From Rivibacter subsaxonicus (GTDB lineage: Bacteria > Pseudomonadota > Gammaproteobacteria > Burkholderiales > Burkholderiaceae_C): a stretch of DNA of 64,000 nt. The notes beneath the pieces were generated by a model. That model was not told where the DNA came from. It saw nothing but the letters and a program-made list of their open reading frames with translations, and searched no databases. Positions 1 to 11,039 of the stretch are shown in pieces. A program made the translations under genes and the position numbers. Position 1 is the stretch's first letter. Each line of letters starts with the position of its first letter. Where the stretch lies: contig NZ_SHKP01000006.1 in assembly GCF_004217215.1 (NCBI RefSeq), forward strand, positions 496,001-560,000, given 5' to 3'.

Positions 1-860
1 CTGACCGCGATCTGGTGCGCGGCCAGTGCGGTGGTGCCCTGGCGTGCGATGAAGATCGCCATCAGCGTGAAGCCGGTGACCTCGAAGAACACGCTGGCGC
101 CGGCCGGTATGCCCAGCCGCAACAGCTCGCGCAGCGTCGGGCCGTGCGGTCGCGACCAGGGACTGAACAGCTGCAGCGAGCGGTACGCGGCGTGGCGCGC
201 GAGCATCAGGCCGCCGGTGGCGACCAGCGCGAGCTGGATCAGCAGCGTGGCCACCGCGCAGCCAACGACACCGAGTGCCGGGACGCCGAGCCCGCCGCCG
301 ATCAGCCAGGCGTTGAGCGCGACCTTGAGCAGCAGCGCGCCGAGCTGCAGCGCGGTGACGAACCAGGGTCGCGAGAGCCCGAGGTTGAAAGAGCTGTAGA
401 CCCGGAACAGCAGCGCCGGCCACAGCGCCCAGGCCAGCCAGCCGAGGTAGGCGCGGGCGCGCTCGAGCACTGCCGGCTCGGCCTGGGTCAGGTCGAGCAG
501 AGGTTGCGGCCACTGCAGCAGCGCAAAGCCCAGCAGCGCCAGCATCAGCGCCAGCCAGACGCCCTGCTGGAAACTGCGCCGCACGCCGTCCTGGTCGCGC
601 GCGCCGTGGTGGTGGCCGACGATCGGGATCAGGGCCTGCACCACGCCGGTGACGCCGATGTAGACGCTGACGTAGACCGCGGCGCCGATCGAGAGCGCGG
701 CCAGGTCGACGCTGTCGTGGCGCCCGACCATCACCGCGTCGGCGACCGCGAAACCGATGACCGCGAGCTGGCCGACCAGGATCGAGGCCGCGTGGCGCGC
801 GATCGCGAGCGCCGGGCGGCGCGCCGCCGGCAACGCCGCCACTTCGGCTGTCGCGCTCAC
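1..860 (-). CDS. MATE family multidrug/Na+ efflux transporter (3' end outside window)
   Basis: This is a polytopic inner-membrane exporter of the MATE (NorM/DinF-like) family, which expels cationic drugs or metabolites using an ion gradient. The visible 286 codons hold alternating hydrophobic segments. They include the early helix with ASILVGQLAVIGFAVADAVMVG, whose GQL...AD.VMVG pattern is typical of the first MATE helix, and the start of the second repeat (RLGIPAGASVFFEV). The start is GTG at 858-860, which overlaps the TGA of the upstream glycosyltransferase as GTGA, so the two are translationally coupled. The C-terminal third lies beyond the window. The substrate cannot be inferred from sequence. 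Confidence 0.85.
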   Translation of the reverse strand, partial: MSATAEVAALPAARRPALAIARHAASILVGQLAVIGFAVADAVMVGRHDSVDLAALSIGAAVYVSVYIGVTGVVQALIPIVGHHHGARDQDGVRRSFQQGVWLALMLALLGFALLQWPQPLLDLTQAEPAVLERARAYLGWLAWALWPALLFRVYSSFNLGLSRPWFVTALQLGALLLKVALNAWLIGGGLGVPALGVVGCAVATLLIQLALVATGGLMLARHAAYRSLQLFSPWSRPHGPTLRELLRLGIPAGASVFFEVTGFTLMAIFIARQGTTALAAHQIAV

Positions 861-2515
861 GACGCGGCGGCGCCGCGACGGAACACGTGCACGCGGTCTT
901 CGCGATCGGTGGGGCGACGCTCGCTGGCGATCCGCGTCCACCCCTTGCGCTCGGTGGCGCCCGGCTCGCGCGGCGAGCGCTCGATCACCATGTACGGGCA
1001 CTGTTCGGGGTTGGCCGGATCGGCGACCACATGCCAGCCGCCCTGGGTCTCGAGCGAGGCGATCAATGCCCGGTCGGCGCCAGGCGCAGCCACACATCCG
1101 CCGGCCGGCACATGGGTCGCGATGCGCTCGATCAGCGCCCGGTTGCTGCGCGCGTAGTCGATCAGCGGCAGCATCAGCGTCATGACCAGCAGCCAGACCA
1201 GCGAGACGCCACCGGCTGGCAGCACCAGACTCTTCCACAGCGGATGGCGATGGCGCCCGGTGCGCCAGCGCACGAGCAGCGCCCAAGCCAGGGTGGCGGC
1301 CAGCGCGGGCAGCAGCGCCAGCCAGTCGCGCTCCAGCACGAAGCCCGGCGCCAGCTTCATCACGTTGGCGGCCGGCTTGGCCGGCACGCCGGTGCGCAGC
1401 GAGAGATAGAACACCCAGACGCCGAGTGCGGCCAGGCTGAAGAAGAACACCGAGAACCAGTCGATCGCCGCCGACAGGCTGCGCTGCAGCGTCGGCAGCG
1501 CGAAGGCGGCCAGCACCGCCATCGGCGGCAGTGCGAGTAGCAGCGCGCGGTCGGAGCCGCCGAGCGCGAGGCTGGCGACCATCGGCACCAGCGCGCCCAG
1601 CGTCGGGATCGAGATGTGGCGATGGAAGCGGTGGGCGCGCCAGCGCCACAGCGTCCAGCCGGCCAGCGCCCAGGCCGGCCAGGCGAACCACAGCAACAGC
1701 TGCAGTGGCTGCCACAGGCCGCGCGGCGCCTCCAGGCGCCAGGCCCACTGCCCGAGCAGCGAGGCGAGCGCGGCTGCCAGTAGCGCCGCGCCGAACAGCC
1801 AGGGCGCAAAGGCGCGGGCCTGGGCGTAGCGCGAACGCAGGCAGATCAGCAGGCCGGCCGCGGCTAGCGCCAGCGCGATGACCGGTGCTCCGCTCATCGC
1901 CATCACCGGCAGGGCGACGATCACGGCCAGGCGCGCGGCCCGGGCCCGCCAGGGCGCCGCGGCCATGGCGTAGAGGAACAGCGCGCCGCCGAACAACTGG
2001 GTCAGCTCTGGCGTGGTCTCGTGGCCCAGTTGCAGCAGGCCGAGCGTGGCCAGTAGGGCGAGCAAGGCGCCGTCGGCGATCGCGCGTGCGTAGTCGACCG
2101 GCTTGGCCTCGCCACCGAAGGCGAAGGCCACCGGCTGCGCGGCCTCGGTACGGGCCAGGTGGAAGGCCGCGTACCAGGTGCAGATCAGCACCCCGACCAG
2201 CAACAGCGCAAACGGCAGCCGGGCCGCCAGCGGCGCGCCGAGCCAGCCACCGAAGAGGTGGATCGATGCCGCGCCGAGCGCCGAGGGCAGCAGCGCGCCA
2301 TCGGCCGGCAGGCCGCCGAGCGAAGGCGCCCACCAGGCGCTGGCGCCGCGCGCGATGCTCGCCATGTAGCCGAAGGCGGTGACATCGGCGCTGCGCCAGG
2401 GGTCGCGCCCGAACAGTCCCGGCAGCACGTAGGCCGCGCACAGCAGCAGCAGCGGGATGCGCGGCAGGCGTTCCGCGGCGCGTTGTGGAACGAGGGCGGG
2501 AGTGGGGGTGTTCAA
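857..2515 (-). CDS. ArnT-like membrane glycosyltransferase (PMT family)
   Basis: About 552 residues with roughly a dozen hydrophobic segments. It resembles the dolichyl-phosphate-mannose/ArnT (GT-C) family, which transfers a sugar from a polyprenyl-phosphate carrier to lipid A or another envelope acceptor on the periplasmic side. The N-terminal loop motif LFGRDPWRSADV after the first helix is where GT-C enzymes carry their catalytic acidic residues. The frame is open further upstream to 2653, but that would cross the rpmE2 terminator. The TTG at 2513-2515 is therefore chosen, with no convincing ribosome binding site, so the start is uncertain. The gene is coupled to the MATE gene downstream. 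Sugar and acceptor are unknown. Confidence 0.7.
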   Translation of the reverse strand: MNTPTPALVPQRAAERLPRIPLLLLCAAYVLPGLFGRDPWRSADVTAFGYMASIARGASAWWAPSLGGLPADGALLPSALGAASIHLFGGWLGAPLAARLPFALLLVGVLICTWYAAFHLARTEAAQPVAFAFGGEAKPVDYARAIADGALLALLATLGLLQLGHETTPELTQLFGGALFLYAMAAAPWRARAARLAVIVALPVMAMSGAPVIALALAAAGLLICLRSRYAQARAFAPWLFGAALLAAALASLLGQWAWRLEAPRGLWQPLQLLLWFAWPAWALAGWTLWRWRAHRFHRHISIPTLGALVPMVASLALGGSDRALLLALPPMAVLAAFALPTLQRSLSAAIDWFSVFFFSLAALGVWVFYLSLRTGVPAKPAANVMKLAPGFVLERDWLALLPALAATLAWALLVRWRTGRHRHPLWKSLVLPAGGVSLVWLLVMTLMLPLIDYARSNRALIERIATHVPAGGCVAAPGADRALIASLETQGGWHVVADPANPEQCPYMVIERSPREPGATERKGWTRIASERRPTDREDRVHVFRRGAAAS

Positions 2516-2622
2516 GGGAGGCAGCAGCGGATCAGCAGGGGCCGTCGGGCGATGCCGGAGCCGTCCCGCATCTTGCCCAAAGTCGGCCGGTGCCACACCG
2601 GGGCTTGCGAGGGGCGGGCAAC

Positions 2623-2646
2623 AAAAAAGGCAGCCGAGGCTGCCTT
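2623..2646 (-). terminator. Rho-independent terminator of rpmE2
   Basis: On the minus strand AAGGCAGCC and GGCTGCCTT form a perfect stem followed by six T. It lies 21 bases past the rpmE2 stop codon and separates it from the glycosyltransferase gene. Confidence 0.85.
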
Positions 2647-2666
2647 CCTGCATCGAGCGGGTGCTC

Positions 2667-2933
2667 TTACTTCTTGGTGCCGACGCCCAGGCCCGCGAAC
2701 TTGTTGCGGAACTTCTCGACGCGACCGCCGAGGTTGTCCACGCTCTTCTGCGTGCCGGTGTAGAACGGGTGCGACTCGCTCGAGGTCTCGAGCTTGAACA
2801 GCGGCAGTTCGCGGCCGTCGTCCATCTTGATGGTCTCGCGCGAGTTCAGGACCGAGCGGGTGACGAACTTGAAGCCGTTGCTCAGGTCGACGAAGCAGAC
2901 GTCGCGATAGTTGGGGTGAATGCCGTCTTTCAT
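2667..2933 (-). CDS. rpmE2: 50S ribosomal protein L31 type B
   Basis: An 88-residue L31 paralogue of the large ribosomal subunit. It starts MKDGIHPNY and contains the type B hallmark stretch [18 protein letters not shown]. It lacks the CxxC zinc-binding pair of type A L31 and has only one Cys (DVCF), so it is the zinc-independent form. ATG at 2931-2933 is chosen because the upstream extension of the open frame is non-conserved. A hairpin (GCCACGC/GCGTGGC, 2963-2982) lies in the leader, and a TATAAT box at 3013-3018 gives it its own promoter downstream of the rho terminator. Confidence 0.95.
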   Translation of the reverse strand: MKDGIHPNYRDVCFVDLSNGFKFVTRSVLNSRETIKMDDGRELPLFKLETSSESHPFYTGTQKSVDNLGGRVEKFRNKFAGLGVGTKK

Positions 2934-3012
2934 GGGGGTCCTCGCTGGGAGCTGTTCCGGGAGCCACGCCACCCTGCGTGGCGCACTTTCCGGGAGTGCG
3001 GGAAAGCCTGCA

Positions 3013-3018
3013 ATTATA
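3013..3018 (-). promoter_or_regulatory. Candidate -10 box for rpmE2
   Basis: The minus strand reads TATAAT here, 80 bases upstream of the rpmE2 start codon and just past the rho terminator. No good -35 hexamer is visible 16-18 bases upstream, so the assignment rests on the perfect -10 and its position. Confidence 0.45.
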
Positions 3019-3023
3019 GCCTG

Positions 3024-3062
3024 AAACGAAGAAGCCCCCCTGATGCCTGGCAACAAGGGGCT
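3024..3062 (-). terminator. Intrinsic terminator of rho
   Basis: Minus-strand AGCCCC and GGGGCT arms with an approximately 18-base loop are followed by TTCTTCGTTT. It lies about 40 bases beyond the rho stop codon. Confidence 0.6.
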
Positions 3063-3099
3063 CCGGGGGGCAGCGCCGCGGCACCGGCCGGCCACCGAC

Positions 3100-4368
<1,269 letters not shown>

Positions 4369-4621
4369 GGACGCACCTTCATTCAGACGTGGCAGCCGCG
4401 CGGCGGCGCCACCGGGGGCGATCGGGACCAGCGGCCAGGCGGCGCGCTCGTTCCGACGCAAGAGCGGCACTTGCGGCCGTTGGTACGGCGGCCTCGTGCC
4501 GGAGGGGTCGTTCTTTGGGGTAGGGGCCGAATCCGCGCGCTCTGGGCAGCGCGGAGGGCTTTGACGCGTGGGACTCGGGCAAGCAGCTTGTGTCTGCCGC
4601 CCGGTGTCCGTTAGCGATGAA

Positions 4622-4951
4622 TTATAGGTGGCTCTTGAGGAAGTCGGTCAACTGCGCCTTCGACAGCGCGCCGACCTTGGTCGCGGCCAACTGGCCGTCC
4701 TTGAACAGCATCAGGGTCGGGATGCCGCGGATCCCGAACTTGGCCGGCACGTCACGGTTCTCGTCGACGTTCATCTTGGCGATCTGCAGCTTGCCCTGGT
4801 ACTCGCCGGCCACGTCGTCGAGGATCGGCGCGATCATCTTGCAGGGACCGCACCACTCGGCCCAGTAGTCGACCAGCACCGGCGTGCCGGACTTGAGGAC
4901 GTCGCTGTCGAAGGACGCGTCGGAAACATGCTTGATCAGTTCGCTGGCCAT
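4622..4951 (-). CDS. trxA: Thioredoxin
   Basis: A 109-residue cytosolic thioredoxin that reduces protein disulfides with electrons from thioredoxin reductase. The active site WCGPCK is intact, preceded by VDYWAEW and followed by the cis-proline segment [11 protein letters not shown]. The start ATG is at 4949-4951. The gene lies upstream of rho on the same strand, an arrangement common in proteobacteria, and is divergent from the AddB-like gene with 112 bases between them. No clear terminator is seen between trxA and the rho leader, so read-through is possible. Confidence 0.96.
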   Translation of the reverse strand: MASELIKHVSDASFDSDVLKSGTPVLVDYWAEWCGPCKMIAPILDDVAGEYQGKLQIAKMNVDENRDVPAKFGIRGIPTLMLFKDGQLAATKVGALSKAQLTDFLKSHL

Positions 4952-5063
4952 GGGTGGAGATCCTTTGCGGGCTGCGGTGGCTTGCTGCCTGCGCGTCGCC
5001 CTTGCGAACGCACGGCACAATCTTCCCGCTTTGCAAAATTCTGACACAAGGGGGCCCGACCCC

Positions 5064-7727
5064 ATGCCGGCCAGACCCGCGTCGACGGCAGGGGTGAGCG
5101 CGGCGCTGGCGCCGGCGCTCGACGTCGCCGGCTGCTGGGACGGCGTCGCGGCGTCGATCGAGGCCCTGCTCGACCTTCACCGGCTCGACGCGCGCCGGGT
5201 CGTCGTGCTGCTGCCCCATGCCTACCTGCTGCCACTGGCGCGCCAGGCCTGGGCGGCGCGCGCCGAGCGCGGGGCCGTGCGCTGGCCTCCCGCCTTCGAG
5301 ACCACGCAGACCCTGGCCGCGCGGCTCGCGCCGCCGTCGAGTCCGACCGCCGGGGCCCTGCGCTTCGATGCCGCGCTGGACCGGCTGCAGGCCGACCGGC
5401 TGCTGCGCGAGGCCCGACCGGCCTGGCCGCGCGAGGACCGGCGCGGCTTCGAACTCGCCTGCGCGCGGCTGGTCGCCAGCGCGCAGGCGCTGGCGCGAGC
5501 TCGCCTTGGCGTCGACCCGCGGCTGCAGGCGGACTGGCTCGAGACTGCGCGCGCGTGCAGCGCCGCGCTGCCCGGCGCGCCCGACCAGCTCGAGCGCGGC
5601 CTCGCGCGGGTCGCCCTCGAGTGGTCGCTGAGCACCGACGATGGGGCCGAGGCCGCGCTGTGGCGCTTTGCCGACAGCGCCGACTGCCAGGGGCTCGTCG
5701 TGCTGCAACTCGGCGGCGTCGAGCCGCTGGCCGCGGCCCTGGCCGACCGGGTCGGCCTCGATCGGCCGGTGCTGCGGCTGGACGCCGACTTCGATCCGGC
5801 CTCCAGCGCCGGGACGCCGGCGGCGGTGCGGCTTGCCGTCTGCCGGGACGAGGAGGACGAGGCGCAGCACGCCGCCGCCACCGTGCTCGCCCACCTGCGG
5901 CGCGGCGAGCAGCCGGTGGCGCTGGTCGCCCAGGACCGCGAACTGCTGCGCCGGGTGCGGGCGCTGCTCGAGCGCGCCCGGGTGCCGATCGCCGACGAGA
6001 CCGGCTGGCGGCTGTCCACCACCCGTGCCGGCGCCGCGCTCTCCCTCTGGCTGGCGGCGACCCTGAACCCGCGTGCCGACACCGACACCCTGCTCGATGC
6101 GCTCAAGTCGGCGCCCGGCGGCTGGGACGATGCCGACGTGCTCGAGCGAGCCTTGCGGCGTGCCGGCACGACCCGCGTGATGCAGATCGAGCGGCTCGAG
6201 TTGGCCGACCAGGCCGCCGCGGCATGGCTGCATTTCGTTCAGGCGCGCGACCGCCTCATGGAGGGTGGTCGCACGCGACCGGTGGCACTCTGGCTGCAGC
6301 AACTGCGCGCCTCGCTGCAGGCCGCCGGTCAGTGGCAGCCGCTGCAGGACGACGCCGCCGGTGCCCAGGTCCTGGTGGCCTTGCGCCTGGGCGGCCCGGC
6401 GCAGGCCGGGCCCGAGGCCCTCGAAGCGCGCCTGTCGGCCGACGAGTTCGCCGCCTGGGTCGACGCGGTGCTCGAGCAATCGAGCTTCAGGCCGGCGGCG
6501 CCGGCGCAGGCGCCGGTCGTCATCACGCCGCTGGCGCGCGCGCTGCTGCGGCCCTTCGCTGCGATCGTCTGCCCGGCGGCCGACGCCACCCGGCTCGGGG
6601 CCTGGCCCGCGGCGGACCCGCTGCTGGGCGAGTCGACCGCGCAGGCGCTCGGCGTGCCGGCTGCCGCCCGGCGCAGTGCCGACGAGGCGCGTGCCTTCGG
6701 CCAGCTGTTCCGCGCGCCGCGTCTGACGCTCTCCTACCGTCACGCCGACAGCGAGACGCCGCTCGCGCCGAGCCCGCTGCTGCGCCTGGCGCAGCGCGCC
6801 GCGCTGGCGGCAGGCCGAGCCTGGGCCGAGGCCGCCGACGAACGCGAGGAGCGCACCGTGCAGCCCGCGCCGGGGCTGCGACCGCAACCGGTCGCGCCGA
6901 TGCTGCTGCCGGCCTCGATCAGCGCCACCGCCTGCGAGGCGCTGCGGGCCTGTCCCTACCGCTTCTTCGCCGAGCGCATGCTGGGGCTGCGGCTCGACGA
7001 GGAACTCGACGACGAGGTCGACGCCCGCGACCACGGACTCTGGCTGCACCGCGTGCTGCAGCGCTTCCACGCCGAGCGCCAGACCGGCGCGGGCGAGGCG
7101 GCGGACCTGGCCCGGTTGCGCGCGATCGCGGCCGAGGAACTGGCGCTGCAGCCGCACGACGGCGCGCAGTTCCTGCCCTTCGAGGCCGCCTTCGAGGCGC
7201 TGGCGCCGGCCTACGTGGCGCAAGTGGCGCAGGACGAGGCGGCCGGCTGGCAGGTCGGTGAGCGCACCGAGGCCGAGTTGCGCGCCGCGGTTCCCGAACT
7301 CGACGGCCTAGCGCTGGAGGGCCGCGTCGATCGCCTCGATCTGGCGCCGCCGGCCGAGGGCCGGGCCCTGCGCATCGTCGACTACAAGGCCGGTGGCGGC
7401 GGGCGCCAGCGTGAGGCGGTCCGCCAGCCCTTCGAAGACACGCAACTGGCCTTCTACGCGCTGCTCGCGCTGCTTGCCGATCCGGCCGCGGCCGGTGGCG
7501 TGAGGGCGCAGTACCTGCCGCTCGAGCTCAAGCGCGACGCAGCGCTGGCGCCGGTCGAGCATCCGCGGGTCGATCTCAGTGCCGACGCGCTGCTCGCCGG
7601 CCTGCAGCAGGACTGGACGCGCTTGCGTGCCGGCGCGCCGCTGCCGGCGCTGGGCGAGGGCGCGGCCTGCGAGTACTGCAACGCGCGCGGCCTGTGCCGG
7701 CGCGACCACTGGAGCGACGAAGAGTGA
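5064..7727 (+). CDS. AddB-like PD-(D/E)XK nuclease
   Basis: An 887-residue protein, the probable inactivated-helicase/nuclease subunit of an AddAB-type DNA end-processing complex for double-strand break repair. The C-terminal RecB-type nuclease is clear: GRVDRLD near residue 752, then the catalytic DYK near 772. One Cys near 630 (RACPYRFF) and three at the end ([10 protein letters not shown], about 868-877) match the four-Cys iron-sulfur staple of AddB nucleases. No Walker A is visible at the N-terminus, in contrast to Firmicute AddB. The ATG at 5064 is chosen from the upstream-open frame because it starts past the trxA promoter region. It overlaps the helicase gene by GTGA. Confidence 0.85.
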   Translation: MPARPASTAGVSAALAPALDVAGCWDGVAASIEALLDLHRLDARRVVVLLPHAYLLPLARQAWAARAERGAVRWPPAFETTQTLAARLAPPSSPTAGALRFDAALDRLQADRLLREARPAWPREDRRGFELACARLVASAQALARARLGVDPRLQADWLETARACSAALPGAPDQLERGLARVALEWSLSTDDGAEAALWRFADSADCQGLVVLQLGGVEPLAAALADRVGLDRPVLRLDADFDPASSAGTPAAVRLAVCRDEEDEAQHAAATVLAHLRRGEQPVALVAQDRELLRRVRALLERARVPIADETGWRLSTTRAGAALSLWLAATLNPRADTDTLLDALKSAPGGWDDADVLERALRRAGTTRVMQIERLELADQAAAAWLHFVQARDRLMEGGRTRPVALWLQQLRASLQAAGQWQPLQDDAAGAQVLVALRLGGPAQAGPEALEARLSADEFAAWVDAVLEQSSFRPAAPAQAPVVITPLARALLRPFAAIVCPAADATRLGAWPAADPLLGESTAQALGVPAAARRSADEARAFGQLFRAPRLTLSYRHADSETPLAPSPLLRLAQRAALAAGRAWAEAADEREERTVQPAPGLRPQPVAPMLLPASISATACEALRACPYRFFAERMLGLRLDEELDDEVDARDHGLWLHRVLQRFHAERQTGAGEAADLARLRAIAAEELALQPHDGAQFLPFEAAFEALAPAYVAQVAQDEAAGWQVGERTEAELRAAVPELDGLALEGRVDRLDLAPPAEGRALRIVDYKAGGGGRQREAVRQPFEDTQLAFYALLALLADPAAAGGVRAQYLPLELKRDAALAPVEHPRVDLSADALLAGLQQDWTRLRAGAPLPALGEGAACEYCNARGLCRRDHWSDEE

Positions 7728-10700
7728 GCGCGGCCGCCTATCGCATCGACGGCGAGGTCGTTGCACCCGAGGTCTTCTACGCGCTCGCCTGCGACCCGCG
7801 CCGCAGCGTCGTCGTCGAGGCCTGCGCCGGCGCCGGCAAGACCTGGATGCTGGTCTCGCGCATCCTGCGCGCGCTGCTCGACGGCGTGGCGCCGCAGGAG
7901 ATCCTGGCGATCACCTTCACCCGCAAGGCGGCCGGCGAGATGCGCGAGCGCCTCGACGACTGGCTGCGCGAGTTCGCGCTGTGCGACGACGGCAAGCGCA
8001 TGGCCGAGTTGCGCCTGCGCGGCTGCAGCGAGGCCGAGGCGCGCGCGCTGGCGCCGCGGCTGGCGGCACTCGAGGGCGAACTGCTGGCGCTGCCCCGCGC
8101 GGTCGAGATCCGCACCTTCCACGGCTGGTTCAGCCAGCTGCTGCGCGCGGCGCCATCGGCGGTGCTCGATGCGCTCGGGCTGAGCGCCGAGCCGCGGCTG
8201 GTCGAGCAGATGGACGAATGGCTGCCGGCGCTGTGGCGCGAGTTCCTGACGGCGGCGGCAGCCGATCCCGCGCTGCGCGCCGACTTCGAGACCCTGGTCC
8301 GCCAGCGCGGGCGGTTCACAGCAAACAAGTGGCTGGAGGCGGTGCTCGGCCAGCGCATCGAGTTCGAGCGTGCCGACGCCGCCGGGCAGGTGGATGCGAG
8401 CGTGCCGCCGCCGCACGAGCTCTGGCCGGAGTTCCTCGGTCTTTCCGAGCCGCGTCTGCGCCTGGCTGACCCCGGCCTGCGCGCCACCTTGACCGTGCTG
8501 GCACGGCGGCTCGGCGCGCAGAAAGGCGCCAAGTCGCAGCAGGCGGCGCGCGAGATCGAGATGGCCTTGACCGCCTTCGACGCGAGCGGTGATGCGGTGC
8601 CGGGCTTCGATGCGCTCTGGCTGGCGATCCACACCAAGAAGGACGAACTGCGCGCGCCGCTGCAGGCCGAGGATCTGCGCGACGCGGTCGAGCCGGTGGT
8701 CGAAGCGCTTTGGCGCATCAAGGACGCCATCGACCAGCAGGCGGCCCATGAGGAGCAACTGCGCCTGGCCCGTTTGTCGCGCTGCCTGCTCCAGGCATGG
8801 CGCGACTTCAAGCGCGAGCGCGCGCTGCTCGACATGGCCGACCTCGAGCTCGGTGCCGAGGCGCTGCTGTCTGACCCGGTGCTCTCGGGCTGGGTGCTGG
8901 AGCGGCTCGACACGCGCGTGCGGCATCTGCTGATCGACGAGTTCCAGGACACCAGCCCGCTGCAGTGGCGCACGCTCGAGGCCTGGCTCGCGGGCTACGC
9001 CGGCGCCGGCGGCGGCGCCAGCGGCCAGCGGCCGCCGTCGGTGTTCATCGTCGGCGACCCCAAGCAGAGCATCTACCGGTTCCGCCGCGCCGACCCGCGC
9101 CTGTTCACGGCCGCGGCCGAGTTCGTGGTGCAGGCGCTCGACGGCGTCGTGCTCAGCTGCGACCACACGCGGCGCAATTCGCCGGTCGTGCTGGCGGCGC
9201 TCAACGAGGTCTTCGGCCAGGCCCAGGCCGAGGGCGAGTACGGAGGCTTCAGGCCGCACACCAGCGCCCGGCCCGAGCTGGCGGGCGCGGTGCGGCTGAT
9301 CGAGGCGGTGCCACGGCCGCCGCGGGGCGCGCGTGGCGGCGAGGAGCTACCGGTCTGGCGCGACACGCTGCTGGAGCCACGCGAAGCGGCCGAGGAGGCG
9401 CTGCGCATGATCGAGGCGCGGGCGGTCGCCGCCGGGGTCGATGCGCTGCTGCAGCGCGAGCGGCTGAGTCCGAAGGACGTGATGGTGCTGGCGCGCAAGC
9501 GGGTGCCGCTCGGCCACGTGGCGCAGGCGCTGCGCGAGCGTGGCCTGCCCTGCGTGATGCCCGAGGAACGCGCGCTGCTCGACGCGCCCGAGGTGCGCGA
9601 CCTGCTGGCGCTGCTCGATGCACTGGTCTCGCCGATGCATGCGCTGTCGCTCGCACAGGCGCTCAAGAGCCCGATCTTCGGCGTCGGCGACGCGGCGCTG
9701 ATCGCGCTGGCGCAGAGCGGCGCGCGCCGCGCGGCCGACTGGTGGCCGGCGGTGGTCGATCAGCCGCCACCGCCGGGCCTCGATCCGCTGGAGGAGGCCG
9801 CGCTGCGGCGCACCGCCGGCCTGCTCGCCGGCTGGCAGGCGGCCGCGCGCGTGCTGCCGCCGCACGACCTGCTCGACCGCATCGTTGCCGAGGGCGATCT
9901 GCGCGCGCGCTATGCCGCCGCGGTGCCGCCGCTGCAGCGGGCCGACGCGCTGGCGGCGATCGATGCGCTGCTGGCGCAGTCGCTGGCGCTCGACGGCGGG
10001 CGCCGGCTCACGCCCTATCGCTTCGTGCGCGAACTGCGCCGGCGGCCGTTGATGCTGCCGCGTCGCGCCGACGCCGACGCGGTCCAACTGCTGACGGTGC
10101 ATGGCGCCAAGGGCCTGGAGGCGGCGGCGGTATTCCTGATCGACACCCAGCCCGAGGCCAGCCAGGGCGACAGCGCCTCGCTGCTGGTCGACTGGCCACC
10201 GGGCGCGGCGGCGCCGCGCAGCGTGGCCTTCCTGGCGTCGGCCGCGCGCTGCCCGCCGTCGCTGCGGGCGGACTTGGAGTCCGAGTTGCAGGCGCGCCTG
10301 CGCGAGGAGCTCAACGGCCTCTACGTGGCGATGACGCGTGCCAAGCAGTGGCTCCAGCTCAGCGCGACCGCGGCCCATCGCGCGGCGCCCGGCCGCAACG
10401 CATGGGCGCGGCTGGATGCCGCCGGCGTGGAGGTGCAGGCGCGGCCGCAGGACGTCGCGGCGCCGGCGCGCGCCGAGGCCGCGATGCCGATCCTGCTGCG
10501 CGAGTTGCCGGTGGCGGATGCCACGGCCTGGCCCGGCGTCGACGAAGCCCGCGTCGACGAGCCGCAGGCGGCGCTGGCGCGCCTGGGCACGGCGCTGCAT
10601 CGGGTGCTGGAGTGGGGCCCGGCGCCCGGCGCGGGGCTCGAGCGTGCGGTGGCCGCCGCCGCGCAAGCCTTCGGCGTCACGGCCGAGGCCGAGATCGAGA

Positions 10701-11032
10701 GCCTGCGCATGGCCGCGCAGCGCGTGCTGCACGGGTCGGCCACGCGCCGCTTCTTCGACGCCGCGCAACTGCGCGCCGCGCACAACGAGTTGCCGCTGCA
10801 CTGGCAGGGCCAGGCGCTGCGCATCGACCGGCTGGTGGCCTTCGACACGCCGCAGGGACGGCAGTGGTGGGTGCTCGACCACAAGCTGCATCCGGCGCCG
10901 CACACGGTGCCGGCGCTGTGCGAGCAACTCGCGCGCTACCGCGACGCGGTGCGGGCCTTGCAGCCGGACGACGAGGTGCGCGCGGCCTTCCTGACCGCCG
11001 AGGGCGGCTGCATCGAACTCGACGCGCCCTGA
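7724..11032 (+). CDS. AddA-like UvrD-family helicase/nuclease
   Basis: A 1102-residue superfamily 1A helicase with a C-terminal nuclease, the likely partner of the preceding AddB-like protein. Motif I (Walker A) is ACAGAGKTW near residue 43, motif Ia ITFTRKAAGEM, motif II LLIDEFQDTS, motif III VGDPKQSIYRFR, motif V LTVHGAKGLE and motif VI LYVAMTRAK. Near the C-terminus LRIDRLVAF and VLDHK form a RecB-type nuclease core. The start is GTG at 7724 overlapping the TGA of the upstream gene, so the subunits are made together. It ends seven bases from the convergent hpnE stop, with no room for separate terminators. Confidence 0.88.
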   Translation: MSAAAYRIDGEVVAPEVFYALACDPRRSVVVEACAGAGKTWMLVSRILRALLDGVAPQEILAITFTRKAAGEMRERLDDWLREFALCDDGKRMAELRLRGCSEAEARALAPRLAALEGELLALPRAVEIRTFHGWFSQLLRAAPSAVLDALGLSAEPRLVEQMDEWLPALWREFLTAAAADPALRADFETLVRQRGRFTANKWLEAVLGQRIEFERADAAGQVDASVPPPHELWPEFLGLSEPRLRLADPGLRATLTVLARRLGAQKGAKSQQAAREIEMALTAFDASGDAVPGFDALWLAIHTKKDELRAPLQAEDLRDAVEPVVEALWRIKDAIDQQAAHEEQLRLARLSRCLLQAWRDFKRERALLDMADLELGAEALLSDPVLSGWVLERLDTRVRHLLIDEFQDTSPLQWRTLEAWLAGYAGAGGGASGQRPPSVFIVGDPKQSIYRFRRADPRLFTAAAEFVVQALDGVVLSCDHTRRNSPVVLAALNEVFGQAQAEGEYGGFRPHTSARPELAGAVRLIEAVPRPPRGARGGEELPVWRDTLLEPREAAEEALRMIEARAVAAGVDALLQRERLSPKDVMVLARKRVPLGHVAQALRERGLPCVMPEERALLDAPEVRDLLALLDALVSPMHALSLAQALKSPIFGVGDAALIALAQSGARRAADWWPAVVDQPPPPGLDPLEEAALRRTAGLLAGWQAAARVLPPHDLLDRIVAEGDLRARYAAAVPPLQRADALAAIDALLAQSLALDGGRRLTPYRFVRELRRRPLMLPRRADADAVQLLTVHGAKGLEAAAVFLIDTQPEASQGDSASLLVDWPPGAAAPRSVAFLASAARCPPSLRADLESELQARLREELNGLYVAMTRAKQWLQLSATAAHRAAPGRNAWARLDAAGVEVQARPQDVAAPARAEAAMPILLRELPVADATAWPGVDEARVDEPQAALARLGTALHRVLEWGPAPGAGLERAVAAAAQAFGVTAEAEIESLRMAAQRVLHGSATRRFFDAAQLRAAHNELPLHWQGQALRIDRLVAFDTPQGRQWWVLDHKLHPAPHTVPALCEQLARYRDAVRALQPDDEVRAAFLTAEGGCIELDAP

Positions 11033-11039
11033 CGCCGGC

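Noticed and set aside
2516-2653. N-terminal extension of the glycosyltransferase to 2653
   Set aside because: It would start inside the rpmE2 terminator and its sequence is not conserved-looking; a later start is preferred.
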